A program made the translations under genes and the position numbers. Shown here piece by piece: positions 9,959 through 19,445 of a DNA stretch of 21,394 bases (positions are counted from its first letter, which is position 1; each line of letters begins with the position of its first letter). The stretch spans positions 49,200-70,593 of the forward strand of contig VHZZ01009090.1 in NCBI GenBank assembly GCA_009801015.1, read 5' to 3'. This DNA is from Silene noctiflora. Its lineage: Eukaryota; Streptophyta; Magnoliopsida; Caryophyllales; Caryophyllaceae. The notes below the pieces were generated by a model. It was not told where the DNA came from, made no database searches, and saw nothing but the letters and a program-made list of their open reading frames with translations.

Positions 9959-10748
9959 TGTCATCGACACAGGTTGCAAATATCATTTGAAAATAATAGG
10001 TCATCGACCTGGATAGTAGAGCTATCATTTTGAAAAGATGGGCGATCGACCCGAATAACATTTTGAAGGTGCAAATGATAATCGATCTTGAAAGTGGCAT
10101 TTTTGGAAGTGAAAATGGGTCATCGACCTGGATAGCATTTTGAAAATGAAAATGATCGTCGATCTTGAAAATGACGTTTTTGAAAATGATTATGGGCCAT
10201 CGACCCGAATAAGGCTTTGAAAATGGGCCATCGACACAAATAACATTTTGGATTTGAAATGATGATTGATCTTGAAAATAACACTTTTGGAAATGAAAAT
10301 GGGTCATCGACCTGGCTTTTGCATGTTGCTTAAAACTTAGAATGAGTTTCTGACCCGAATACTTGAAAAAGAGTGGGCTTCGCCCGGATTCACATTTCAT
10401 TTGGGAAAATGGGCTTTGCCCGAAATCAAAATTGTTGAAATGGGTCATCGACCCGACTATTGTACATTGTTTAGAACTAGGTCATCGACCCGACCATTTT
10501 GAAGGAATGGGCTTCGCCCGGAATTAAAGAATTATTTGAAAATGGGTTTCGCCCGGAACTGGGAATTCGTTTAAAAATGGGCTTAACCCGGAATCTTTTG
10601 AAGGTGGGCTTCGCCCTGGAATTAAAACTCATTTGCATGTGGACTTCACCCGAACATTTTTGAAGGTGGGCTTCGCCCTGGAATTGAAAATCATTTGAAA
10701 ATGTGCTTCGCCCTGAATTGAGAATTCATTTAAAAATGGGCTTCGCCC
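9959..10748 (-). repeat. Degenerate tandem hairpin repeats (GGTC-ATC-GACC and GGGC-TTC-GCCC types)
   Basis: About 20 units, spaced mostly 25-60 bp apart and linked by TTTGAAAATG-like spacers. Perfect ATC-loop hairpins lie at 9999-10009, 10118-10128, 10302-10312, 10442-10454 and 10480-10490. A GATC-GTC-GATC variant is at 10154-10164. TTC/TTT-loop hairpins lie at 10375-10385, 10411-10421, 10509-10519, 10606-10616, 10668-10678 and 10738-10748. Others have one arm mutated. The first half is mainly ATC type and the second half TTC type. One more perfect unit, GGGC-AAC-GCCC, is at 10861-10871. The location next to the 3' LTR matches the hypervariable, repeat-rich 3' untranslated region known in Tat/Ogre elements. 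A 167-codon frame (9945-10448, minus) runs through the repeats and is probably not a gene. Confidence 0.85.
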
Positions 10749-10912
10749 GAAATAAAAAGTTTTTGAATTTTCGAAAATTCGAAGATTAGGGGGTTGCACT
10801 TGATGGGTGGACACAACTCAAGATATGGACATTCTGACCTGTAATTAAACCAAAAAGGCTGGGCAACGCCCGCTACCAAAAAGAAATGAAATTCGTAAGT
10901 GTGTACGGGTTT

Positions 10913-11000
10913 TAATTCAAACATTGACTCGCTGGGGTAGAAATGTAAATTAGCCATTCTGGCCTGTAATTCAAACATTGACTTGCTGGGGGTAGAAGTC
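10913..11000 (+). repeat. 54-bp tandem duplication
   Basis: TAATTCAAACATTGACTCGCTGGGGTAGAA at 10913 recurs at 10967 with a C-to-T change and one extra G. A partial third relative (CATTCTGACCTGTAATTAAACC) is near 10828. Confidence 0.7.
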
Positions 11001-11003
11001 TTC

Positions 11004-11137
11004 AACCATCACTTCTGAATGGTCAACTTATCGGGATGATCCTCTAGAAACACTACTTGATAGACCTCTCAAACCATTGCTTCTAAATGGTTAACTCTTC
11101 GGGGATAAACCTTTTTCAACCATCGCTTCTGAATGGT
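11004..11137 (+). repeat. Three AACCAT...ATGGTT hairpin repeats
   Basis: Units at 11004-11024, 11072-11092 and 11118-11137 share AACCATYRCTTCTRAATGGTT. The 6-bp arms AACCAT/ATGGTT are perfect in the last two, and the first has lost one pair. Spacing is irregular (68 and 46 bp). Confidence 0.75.
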
Positions 11138-11321
11138 TGATTCCTTAACTGTTGGCACTTGCCTAAAAAGACACTGACCCAAAATTTGAACTTCTACAGC
11201 TGGCACTGAGCATTCTGCTACTATGACCGAATCTCAAACTACACCATCATTCATGTCCCACTTAGGAATGGAATCTACATAATCATTCACCATTGCTCTC
11301 GGGAACCGTCATCATCTTTCA

Positions 11322-11480
11322 CCTCCGCCTTCTTTCTTTTCAGCGGATTTTCATATCATTTTTACCTCCGCCTTCTTTCTTTTCAAAGGGCTATCATTTC
11401 ATTTTTTGACTCCGCCTTCTTTCTTTTAAGCGGGCTTTAATTTCATTTTTGCCTCCGCTTTCTTTCTTTTCAGTGGGCTT
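11322..11480 (+). repeat. Four tandem copies of a 43-bp unit
   Basis: CCGCCTTCTTTCTTTTCAGCGG-type blocks start at 11325, 11368, 11412 and 11455, spacing 43, 44 and 43 bp. The arms CCGC and GCGG flank a pyrimidine run, so each unit can fold. The second and fourth copies have a mutated arm. Linkers read TTTCATTTTTRCCT. Confidence 0.85.
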
Positions 11481-12349
11481 TCTTTTTTTCCGGTTCCTGA
11501 CACAAATCCTCCTCCATTTAGTAAATGGACCCGACATTTTGCACGGGTGACCAAGCCTCTTTTCCAACATCATTAAAAAGAACTCGTTACGAGACTTGAC
11601 AACTACTCATCGCGAATCTACATCCTGATCCTAGCCTAAACCGAGTACTAAGACTGACTCAACAAAGGTGGTTTCATTTGGACTATGGTTATATCCCGTA
11701 AGAAATTGACAAGACAACAACTTGGATGATGGATGGATTGAATCCCTTATTCTGAAGGACTGCCTACGAATTCGCGTGGAGCGAAATCAAATCCGACGTA
11801 GTTCGATGAAGGTGCATAAAATAGTCATTTTGATCTGTGTGTACACACTCGAAGGTTTCACCTACGACATCATACTGTATCCCGTTCTAGCCTGTAAAGT
11901 ACCGTCAAATCCCGTGTCTAGGGTTAGGTGTAAAAGGATTGGATGCTTTGCGATGTGGAGCTTGGTAATAAAAAGCTTGAATTGACCCTCATTCTGAAGG
12001 TTTGGATAGTGGACCGTCATTTTGAAGGTTCATTTTCTGGTGCCTAGGCCAACGGGCTATGGCTTACATCGTGGTTCGAAATGGTATCTCGGATTTGACA
12101 ATACCTGAGTTCAAATGGGTTGGTAAAACAATGTGGGTTCAAATTTCCATGTCTGGACTCTAAAGACTTGGTGTAACAAAAAAGGTGGGATGATTCTCAA
12201 AATTCCCGACTACTTCCCGTAACTGTCTCAAGATGGACATTATAGTTTTAGGCTTCACCTACTAAATTTCAACAATGGGTACTTGGTTTAATTTTTGATT
12301 TCTGTAACTTCGACATTCAACCAAAAGCGTTCTATAACTTCGGCATCTT
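11481..12349. other. Non-coding interior of the Tat-type element
   Basis: No conserved domain on either strand. 11761-11804 holds TGCCTACGAATTCGCG...AAATCAAATCCGACGTAGTTC, a diverged copy of the motif at 9666-9711. Two CATTYTGAAGGTT motifs lie near 11990-12030. Where a full Tat element would have pol, I see none. Confidence 0.55.
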
Positions 12350-12512
12350 CCGTTTTTCGTTTTTTTTCATCTTTGTCTTTCTTCGTGTTTCGTCTTCTTT
12401 TTTTCTTTTTTTCCATTTTTCTTCTTTTTTTCATCTTTTTTTTCTTTTTTTTCCTTTTTCCTTTTTTTTCATCTTTTTTCTCTTTCTCTCTCTTTTTTCT
12501 CTTTTTTTTTTC
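12350..12512 (+). repeat. Pyrimidine tract, T-rich with C
   Basis: About 160 bases of almost only T and C (purine-rich on the element's sense strand). It produces open frames rich in Phe/Ser on one strand and Lys/Arg/Glu on the other, neither credible as a gene. Confidence 0.85.
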
Positions 12513-13075
12513 GAAACAATGCTTTCGGTTGCAATTGGATTCTTCTTGAAACATTTGGGCTTCGCCAAACAGATTGAGTCTTACTAGCGTCCTTTGTCTA
12601 GGTCGGTTGCATCTATTTCAGAGACGGGATGGTTTTTCGGGAAACATTCAGGCTCGTTGTAGGCTTATCTTAAGCACTGGTTCTAGTGGAGGTTTTCTAC
12701 CGCCAGACATGGAATAGGTAAAGGAAACAGTCACTGGATCCTAAGATACTTTACCATCTACAACGGGATACATTTCTAACTAAAAGCACTCTTCGAGTGC
12801 GTTGTTCATCTTAGATTGATGAACAAGAGTGGAACAGGTCTGGAAAGGAACATGAAATACTTTTATTCGAAATGATAAAGTTTAACAGACTCGAAGAAAG
12901 AGCGATTTCTAGGAGACTCCGTATATCGCGGAACTACGACTCGATTGCAAGAAAGGAAAGTCCTAGACACGACTTAGACTAAAACTAGAAAACAGACTCC
13001 GACTCGTAATCATCAAATCTCGTCTTGGGCCTCATTCTTCGAACTTGGCTGTAATTTGGAGCAATCAACGAACAT
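12513..13075. other. Non-coding stretch downstream of gag, with two adjacent hairpins
   Basis: No recognisable coding domain. GCACTC-TTC-GAGTGC (12786-12800) and TTGTTCATC-N7-GATGAACAA (12802-12826) are perfect inverted repeats one base apart. A degenerate GGGCTTCGCC unit lies at 12557-12566. The gag-like frame may extend a little past 13076, and the junction with 3' sequence, where pol would be expected, must lie near here. Confidence 0.5.
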
Positions 13076-14364
13076 TTATCCCACATAGGTTCCATTTAGG
13101 TGGCTTACAGGCCGAATCAAATGGGTCATATCAGCATTGTCTTCGACAAATACTCCATTTGCTTGGTCACCAAATGAGTTAGTAACATTGTTGGGCTTGA
13201 TGGTTGGGATCGGGAGCGTTCCGTTCTCGATCATATCTTAGATTTCATGTTTGACATGGTAACACTTTTCTGTGTCGTGTTTCCCTTAATGATAAGCACA
13301 ATACGCGTCTGGCTTGTACCATTTGTTCTGTTGCTCCAATATTGGCTCTGGAGTTGGGCCTATGGGGTTCAGTTTTCCCTGGGCCATGAGTCTTTCTAGG
13401 GCATATGTATAGGTACACTATATAAGTGAACACTCTTGGGCTAGAGCGTTGTGGCCTTTTGGAAGCTCCTCCTTAAAAGCTAATAGCTTGGACATGATCG
13501 TCATTAACATATGCCTTTGATCTCGAGGAAGAAGCTCCAGGGTACCCTTTTGGGTTAGCAATTTCCATAGCACGGAGGTCATCTTCGATTTTCCTCCCGA
13601 TACAGGTTAGATCTTTGAATGTACTAAATTTTTGATACTTCATCTCATAACGGTAGGCAGGTTGAAGGTTTTTCACAAACTTGTCGACCATATCGACTTC
13701 GTCGGGCTTTTTTGTCAATTTCACGCTTTCAGCGCGCTAACGGGCCAAAAAATCAGTGAAACCCTCTTTCTCCTTTTGGGTCATAACCTTGAGAGTTCTC
13801 ATTATTGTTTGAATCTCGGCTTTGTCAGCATAATGCCTAAAGAATTCAGTAGTTAGATCTTCGAACGTAGGGTAGTTCTTCAGATCCAGGTTATAGAACC
13901 ATGCCCTTGGATGTTCCTCCAAAGATTGGGCAAAGATGGTAGTCGGCATGCTTGCAGGCACACTTTTCAAAAGCAAGGTGCTCCTTATAGGACCTAATGT
14001 GCGGGAGTGGATTTTCAGTTCCCTTAAATTTCGGTATATCTGTAAGCACAATGTTTTTGGGAAGCTTGTCCTGGACTGGAGCATAGGCCCTTGCATTTTC
14101 ATAGTAGATGATCTCTCCTTGAGAGAGTTTCAGTTGGTCTTCAATGAGCTTGAATAGCCTTTCAAACTCAGAAATTTCTGGGGTAGTGGTTACAGGGACC
14201 TCCCCACCAATCTTGGTCTCGATTGCAGTTAACCGAGCCATAGGTTGTTCCAGAGTCTCACTCATCTTAGTCACAAGTTCTTCAGTTGTCATTTTCCTAG
14301 TCCGGACCGGCCTTTCTACAAAGAAACCCCGAACGAAATCAAAATTTGAATCAAACCCCTGCAC
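13076..14364 (-). pseudogene. Gag of the Tat/Ogre-type element, inactivated
   Basis: Gag forms the virus-like particle that packages the element's RNA in the cytoplasm. An N-terminal part (14364 to about 13970) contains PKFKGTENPLPHIRSYKEHL. After a frameshift near 13970, the retrotransposon gag core continues (VPASMPTTIFAQSLEEHPRA, AWFYNLD, then FEDLTTEFFRHYADK). An in-frame TAG replaces Trp near 13735. A second frameshift near 13400 leads to a zinc-knuckle-like end, YCAYH...GKHDTEKC, where TAA replaces an expected Gln, and a further TAA follows after KHEI. The last stop in that frame is at 13076-13078. I chose the Met at 14364 because the frame is open from there; the true start may differ. 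The family match is recalled, not computed. Confidence 0.85.
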
Positions 14365-14880
14365 AAATAACGACTCGACTCACAGAGTCGACCTTTGACT
14401 CAGACTTGACTCAAAGACAGACTTAAACCCAGGAAATAAGCTAAGTGGCTCATTTGTAGGAGGCCACCCGCGTGGGAGATGGATCTTAGACCTAACTAGG
14501 ACTATGACCTGACTCAACTGACTTAGACTTGACATTGACTTAGTGTGACTAAACCGTGATTGAACCAAACATGGTCCATAGGTTCAAAAAAGACACCCCA
14601 TAGGCATTTTGTGGTTTGACTTTGACCTAATGGTCGACATACATGACATGGACCCAAGAGGTGACTTGGGTAACCCACCATGGTTGTGTTTTGCTAGACA
14701 AAAGGTTCACTTAAACCTTAGACAAGACCAACATGACTAACATTGACCAACATGAGCCTAACTAGGCTAGACTCGACTTAAATGACTCAAACTCTATTCT
14801 AGGTTTGGGTTAGGTTCGGAACATGGCTCATTGGATTTTGAAATTGAGAAGGATCGAATTAAAAATGAGCTTTTAAACGG
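14365..14880. other. Gag leader with GACT-rich degenerate repeats and a hairpin
   Basis: TCGACTC-ACA-GAGTCGA at 14375-14391 is a perfect 7-bp-arm hairpin with a 3-nt loop, just upstream of gag. From there to about 14830 the sequence is rich in GACTTGAC, GACTCAA and TGACTTAG-like words, which suggests an old short tandem repeat. No coding domain is seen. Confidence 0.55.
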
Positions 14881-14953
14881 GCAGCATGCCGACTTATAAA
14901 AGCCTTATTTTGGTCAAAAATTATAATCCTAATTCGGCAGTACTTCTACTTGG

Positions 14954-15063
14954 AAAAGGTTCTTTTTTCAAAAGAGGTAAGTTTGAAAAGGTTTGGGATT
15001 TTCTAATCCTAAACAGGAAGCATTACATCTTCAAAAAGGTTCTTTTTTCAAAAGAGGTAAGTT
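14954..15063 (+). repeat. Perfect 30-bp direct repeat, 80 bp apart
   Basis: 14954-14983 and 15034-15063 are identical over 30 bases. Each contains TCTTTT-TTC-AAAAGA, a perfect 6-bp-arm hairpin with a TTC loop. Flanking words (GGGATT, GTTTGAAAAG) are also partly repeated. Confidence 0.9.
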
Positions 15064-15553
15064 CAAAAGTTCGGGATTGAAATGTGGTTTGAAGGTTCGA
15101 AAACATTGGGCCTAAAAATTTCGAAAAAGAAAGGGATGGACGTTTTTTTTTTAAAAAAGACGGAAAAAACTTTGATTTTGAAAACAACTCGGAAATCACA
15201 TAGCACTTAGTCATTCACATTTTAGGGATGCAATGCACGAGCCTAGAATCTTCTAAGTCTCGGTCGGTCCTCTAAAAATGGGTCTATGCCAATGATCCCA
15301 CGTTGTTAGGTAACTGGCGACTCACCAAAGTCTGTAACAAAATGGTGAGTTGACGTTGCAAACCTCGGTGGAACCACCTTGATACTTAAATCGGGCATAG
15401 TGAACGTCATCTTCCTATCTTGAGATCGACCTAAGAGGGAAAATGGTTCAAATCCTAAAGTCTCAAACGGGTTTATGCATGATCAACATAAAAGAAAAAA
15501 AACATGTGATAGATAATCCTAATAGCCATTACTTTAATTTTCAAGTTTCCCTG
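15064..15553 (-). other. 5' untranslated leader of the Tat-type element
   Basis: Lies between the primer binding site and the duplicated hairpins. No coding domain is seen. Together with 14365-15063 it makes a leader of about 1.2 kb before gag, where packaging signals would be expected. Confidence 0.5.
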
Positions 15554-15571
15554 TCCCCAGAGGAGTCGCCA
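15554..15571 (-). other. Primer binding site, tRNA-Arg type
   Basis: The minus strand reads TGGCGACTCCTCTGGGGA, three bases from the LTR end. Its complement matches the 3' end of plant tRNA-Arg (ACG anticodon, as I recall it) at 17 of 18 positions, including CCA. tRNA-Arg priming is known for Ogre/Tat elements. Confidence 0.8.
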
Positions 15572-15574
15572 AAT

Positions 15575-18500
15575 TGTGGATGAGGGAAATTGCCCACATG
15601 AATGCTTTTATTTCATAAAAACATTTTAATTTTGAAAAGAGTCGCCATTAAATTTTTAGGTGGAATTTAGAAACCAAATTGCAGAGATTTAGGTCATTGT
15701 GATATTACGTGTTAGGAAGTCAAATTAAACTCTTCAATAAAACACCCGACCTCACCCGTTATAATAACGGTCTCTACTAAACAAACAATGGATATTTGGC
15801 TATGTATCACATGCGAATATGCAATCGTTGTTTTAAACCCTAACATGTGAATGTCATTCTATGGCAATTTAATGCAATTAAACTTGTCAAGTTATTTAGC
15901 ATGTGAGTATTCATTTAACTTATTCTAAGCATAGATAAAACATCCAAAAGAAGGATTAGAGAATTCTTACTCTAGCGGCGTTGCATAAATTGTTAGTTCA
16001 TAACAATAATTACAATAAAGCTAATAAACAAACAAACATAAAAAATTGCAAACAAAAGAGGCAAAACAAGGCCTTAGGCCGAGATCATGCATACGGTCCA
16101 AGGACCAAATTGCGTTCATGCATATCCTATTCTATGTTAAGTCGGATTCTAATTGTATAACACAATTTGATGCATAATTACAGAAGCATAAAAAAACATT
16201 AAATCAAGTAAACACCGCATAATTATAGAGCATTCAAAAGCAAGCAACGATGGACAAATTCTAATTCAAAATATGGGGAAGGGCACACGGCCCAAAGGGG
16301 ATACATGACCAAAACATAAGACCCATATTTGATCATGTGAATTTTTTTAGTAATTAAAACATATTAATATTATTTCATAATAAAAAAAATGTAAAAACAA
16401 TTAAAACAAACTAAAAAGGACAAACCTAAACATTCTATTTATATATTCAAATAAACATGTGAAAACAGAGAGGAAACTATATGCAAAAAAGATCTAGACT
16501 ATTACATATTGTATCGAATGGCAAATTGTTAAAATCGAGTTAGAAAATCGAGTTTTGAAAGAGGAAAGGAGGGATGAGTGGCATGCGGCCCTAGGAGGTC
16601 GATTGTTTCTTCTTTTTATCGTATTTTAGTCATTGAATGTTAAGACAGTGTTAAGAACGCGGTCTTATGCTAGCAAGAAAAGGTGATATAAAAGATGGAT
16701 TAATTAATTAAATAGAATTGTTAAGTTAAATCAAATTACATATTAGGTTATTGTATGACCTATATGTCTAATGAACTCGAATGTATGACCTATCTGTCTA
16801 ATTAATTAAATTGTTAAAGTTGTTAATTGTTAATTAAACATGTTATTTACAAATTATTACAATTTAGTCATAAAAACAAAACATAATGTCTAATTCAATT
16901 AGCAAATTAAATTATGCCGTCAATTAGTCAAATTAATTAAATTATAAGTCTAAAACAGTCCTAAAAAAATGTGTGATTGGCCGAATAAAAGAAAAAGATC
17001 GAAACTCGATTTCATCGATTTGCAATTCGAATTAAACTCAATTATTGCTGCCCTCTTACAAACACAAGGATATGTAAATGAATGGAACCACTTTGATCAC
17101 TTCAGACGAATTATGAGGTTCTATCCAAGTCAACGTGGGTGTTCATAATGGTACTTTAACTCATAATCGATATTAAACTAATTTAGTTTTAAACAAAAAC
17201 AAATAAAACAAAAAAAAGATAATTAAAGTACATAATAACAAAACGATAAAAATACAAAAATAAAAGGAAAAAGGAAGGAATTTTGGCACCCTCAACTTAC
17301 ATGTATCATTGATCGATATATTAATTCGTAATCGATTGCAAGGTTTTATCTCGAGGGTCCGTCGTCGAAGAAAACAATTGAAATTTACAAAATTGGAATT
17401 GAATAAAATGTTCGGAAAAACCGACTTGAGCAGCCAAATTTGAATGCGCACCACGACTTCGTTTCTCAACGAAAGAGATATTTGAAAAAATGTTCTGGAA
17501 ACTAGAAAGTATGAATTTTGTGAATATGTAAATATATCAGAATGTTTGATATATTTTAGGTACGAAAAATGAGGTAGAAGAGGAGGCAGAAACACGAAAA
17601 CAGAATGTTTGTCCCCTGTTTTCGAGCGTCCGTCTCGCCTTTTCCTTAGGATTTTATGGAGGTTTTCGAGTATGTAGGTTATGGGTGAGGTGTAAGTATT
17701 TCAAAAGGGTTTCTAAACGTCGAAGTATATGGGTATTTATAGGGTATAAAATTATTAGAAGTAGGGTTTCATGAAGGGTTTTGATTTGGACTGTTTGTGT
17801 TTGTATAAGGTTTTGGCTGAGGTTTTCAAGGGGATTGGCATAGGGTTTGTTGGTTTTATTAATGGGAAAGATAGTATGGTTGATTTAGATAAGTAGGGAA
17901 GCTTGTAATGGAGGAATTCGAGCTTGAATTGGACTCGAAAAGGGGCTAGAAAAACAGAGTGCAAAGGGCTGTGCTGCGCGTGTTTTTTGTGGGCTATTTG
18001 TGCAAGGATTTTGGACGCGTTTGGATGGTGGATATGGGGATAAGTGAGGGTGGTTGTATGGGCTGGAGAGGGTTGGTTTAGATGGGATAAAGAGGGGTCT
18101 AATTGGTGGGTGTTCGGGTTGTGCAAAGGGGTCGGGTTTGGGGTTGTGCTGAACACGGGCTAGGGGTGTTGGATGGGGCTGGCTTGGGATCAAAAAAGGG
18201 TCGGATCAAAAGGATTTGAAGCTGGGTTGGGGTTCTGGGTTGGTAGTTAGGTCGGCGTACTCAAAATTCGTGTCAATTCCTAAAGAAATCGGGCTTAGAA
18301 TTCAAGCTAAAAACGAGCCTTAAAACGCCCATTCAATCGAGTTTTCAACTCGTTTTTGAAACTTTCGAAATAAGATTTTTCAAATGAAATTTCAAAATTG
18401 AATACAATAAATATTTTATTTTTAATAAAATAAATATTATAAATAAAATAAATTCAAATTAAATAAATAAAATGAATTTGGAGCAATTAATTTAAATTTC

Positions 18501-18696
18501 ATTTATATTAAAATAAACGAATAAAACATTTTAAAAATATCATTAATAAAACATTTCATCGACAACGTCCCTTTTACATCGTAAAACGAACTCAAATAAT
18601 GATATGACCAACTTTGAAGTACATGTTGTCCAATCATCATCGGGTGTTTAATGGGATTTCTATAAATGCCAGTATCGACAGATACGGGTATCTACA
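15575..18696 (-). repeat. 5' LTR of the Tat-type element (3122 bp)
   Basis: In minus orientation it begins TGTAGATACCCG at 18696 and ends CCCTCATCCACA at 15575, intact TG...CA termini. It pairs with 6278-9409. The TATA box at 17734-17741 implies transcription starting around 17705, giving a U3 of about 1 kb and an unusually long R-U5. Minus-strand open frames at 17173-17595, 17755-18156 and 17885-18193 overlap each other or lack any known domain. Confidence 0.9.
17734..17741 (-). promoter_or_regulatory. LTR TATA box (5' LTR copy)
   Basis: The minus strand reads CCCTATAAATACCC. It is conserved at the same place in both LTRs despite 7% divergence and is the likely promoter for the element's genomic RNA. 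Confidence 0.65.
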
Positions 18697-18701
18697 CACG
18701 A
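18697..18701. repeat. Target site duplication of the nested element, right copy
   Basis: CACGA directly after the right LTR; pairs with TACGA at 6273-6277. Confidence 0.8.
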
Positions 18702-18932
18702 ACATAGTTGTCTCCCTTTTCATTCCCGGCCACCAAAATGTCTTCTTAACATCTTTATAGAGCTTGTAAACTTCTGGATCATTGAATATAGAGTGCAATG
18801 AGCCTCTGTCATGATCATCTTCCTCAGCTCCATATCATTTGGTACGCACCACCTCCCATCGAACCGAACACTCTCATCTACATGAATAGAGAACCTCGAA
18901 ACTGTTCCCTTTCCCACCCCAACTCTCCACTC
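18702..18932 (-). pseudogene. Integrase N-terminal zinc finger, first half
   Basis: Contains VRFDGRWCVPNDMELRKMI, then EAHCTLYS with a zinc-ligand His at 18798-18800. After a 1-base frameshift near 18770 it goes on through LYKDVKKTFWWPGMKRE. The Cys pair of the same finger lies 12.4 kb away at 6256-6267, beyond the nested element. Confidence 0.9.
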
Positions 18933-19214
18933 CTAAATCTTAGGATTAAAGGCTTGCTTATTCTTGATCTCATCATAAAGCTCAGGTTCAACTGTCAAAT
19001 CCCCAAGAGCATCCCTTTTCCGAATCATATGGATCCCTATCTTAGTCACCTCATCCTTAAGCTTCATTAGTGACAAAGCAGTGCATAAGGAATGCACACT
19101 CTTTCTACTCAACGCGTCATTAGCCACATTAGCGTTCCCTTCATTGTAGATAATCTCCATGTCATAGTCACCTATCAGCTTCATCCACCTTCTCTGACGC
19201 ATATTCAGCTCTTT

Positions 19215-19445
19215 TTGGGTATAGATGTACTTTGAACTCTTGTGATATGAAAACACCGTAAAGGTTGCCCCATAGAGATAATGCCTCCAAATCTACAGAG
19301 AAAATACCACTGTACCCAACTCCAAATCGTGAGTAGGGTAATTCTCCTCATAAGACTTCAATTGCCTCAAAGCATAGGCAATAACTTTCCCATTCTGCAT
19401 CAAAACACAACCCAACCCATTCTTTGAAGCATCAGTTTATACCTC
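19215..19445 (-). pseudogene. RNase H domain of the Tekay-type pol
   Basis: Removes the RNA strand of the hybrid. The frame shows TDASKNGLG with its Asp at 19431-19433, then [20 protein letters not shown], then DLELGTVVF with the catalytic Glu, and FSYHKSSKY. A TAA sits just before TDAS where the family usually has Tyr, and a TAG replaces an expected Lys before IWRHYLYG. The segment after 19215 (RRWMKLIGDYDMEIIY, then NVANDALSRK) is the standard end of this domain in plant Ty3/gypsy elements. Confidence 0.88.

Larger units (their letters stand above)
6278..18696 (-). mobile_element. Nested non-autonomous Tat/Ogre/Retand-type LTR retrotransposon (12.4 kb)
   Basis: Two direct repeats of 3132 and 3122 bp flank a 6.2-kb interior. 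In minus orientation the LTR begins TGTAGATACC (5' copy; TATAGATACC in the 3' copy) and ends CATCCACA (mutated in the 3' copy). A primer binding site complementary to the tRNA-Arg 3' end lies at 15554-15571 and a G-rich polypurine tract at 9410-9423, which together set the orientation. The only coding remnant is gag at 13076-14364. No protease, RT, RNase H or integrase motif is found in the 3.7 kb between gag and the 3' LTR. That space instead holds several tandem repeat families. It is inserted in the integrase of the Tekay element with a 5-bp target duplication. Confidence 0.88.

Noticed and set aside
9945..10448. 167-codon frame on the minus strand
   Set aside because: It is open because the tandem hairpin repeats lack stops in this frame. 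The protein is repeat-like, with no known domain and no support for translation.
9959..10748. CRISPR-like array
   Set aside because: The units are degenerate, spacing is irregular, spacers are themselves repeated, and the context is a plant retrotransposon.
12288..12554. Overlapping frames rich in Lys/Arg/Glu (minus) and Phe/Ser (plus)
   Set aside because: Both are read-outs of the pyrimidine tract at 12350-12512. Low complexity, no domain.
13632..14398. Plus-strand open frames opposite gag
   Set aside because: They are antisense shadows of the gag coding strand, with no recognisable domain.
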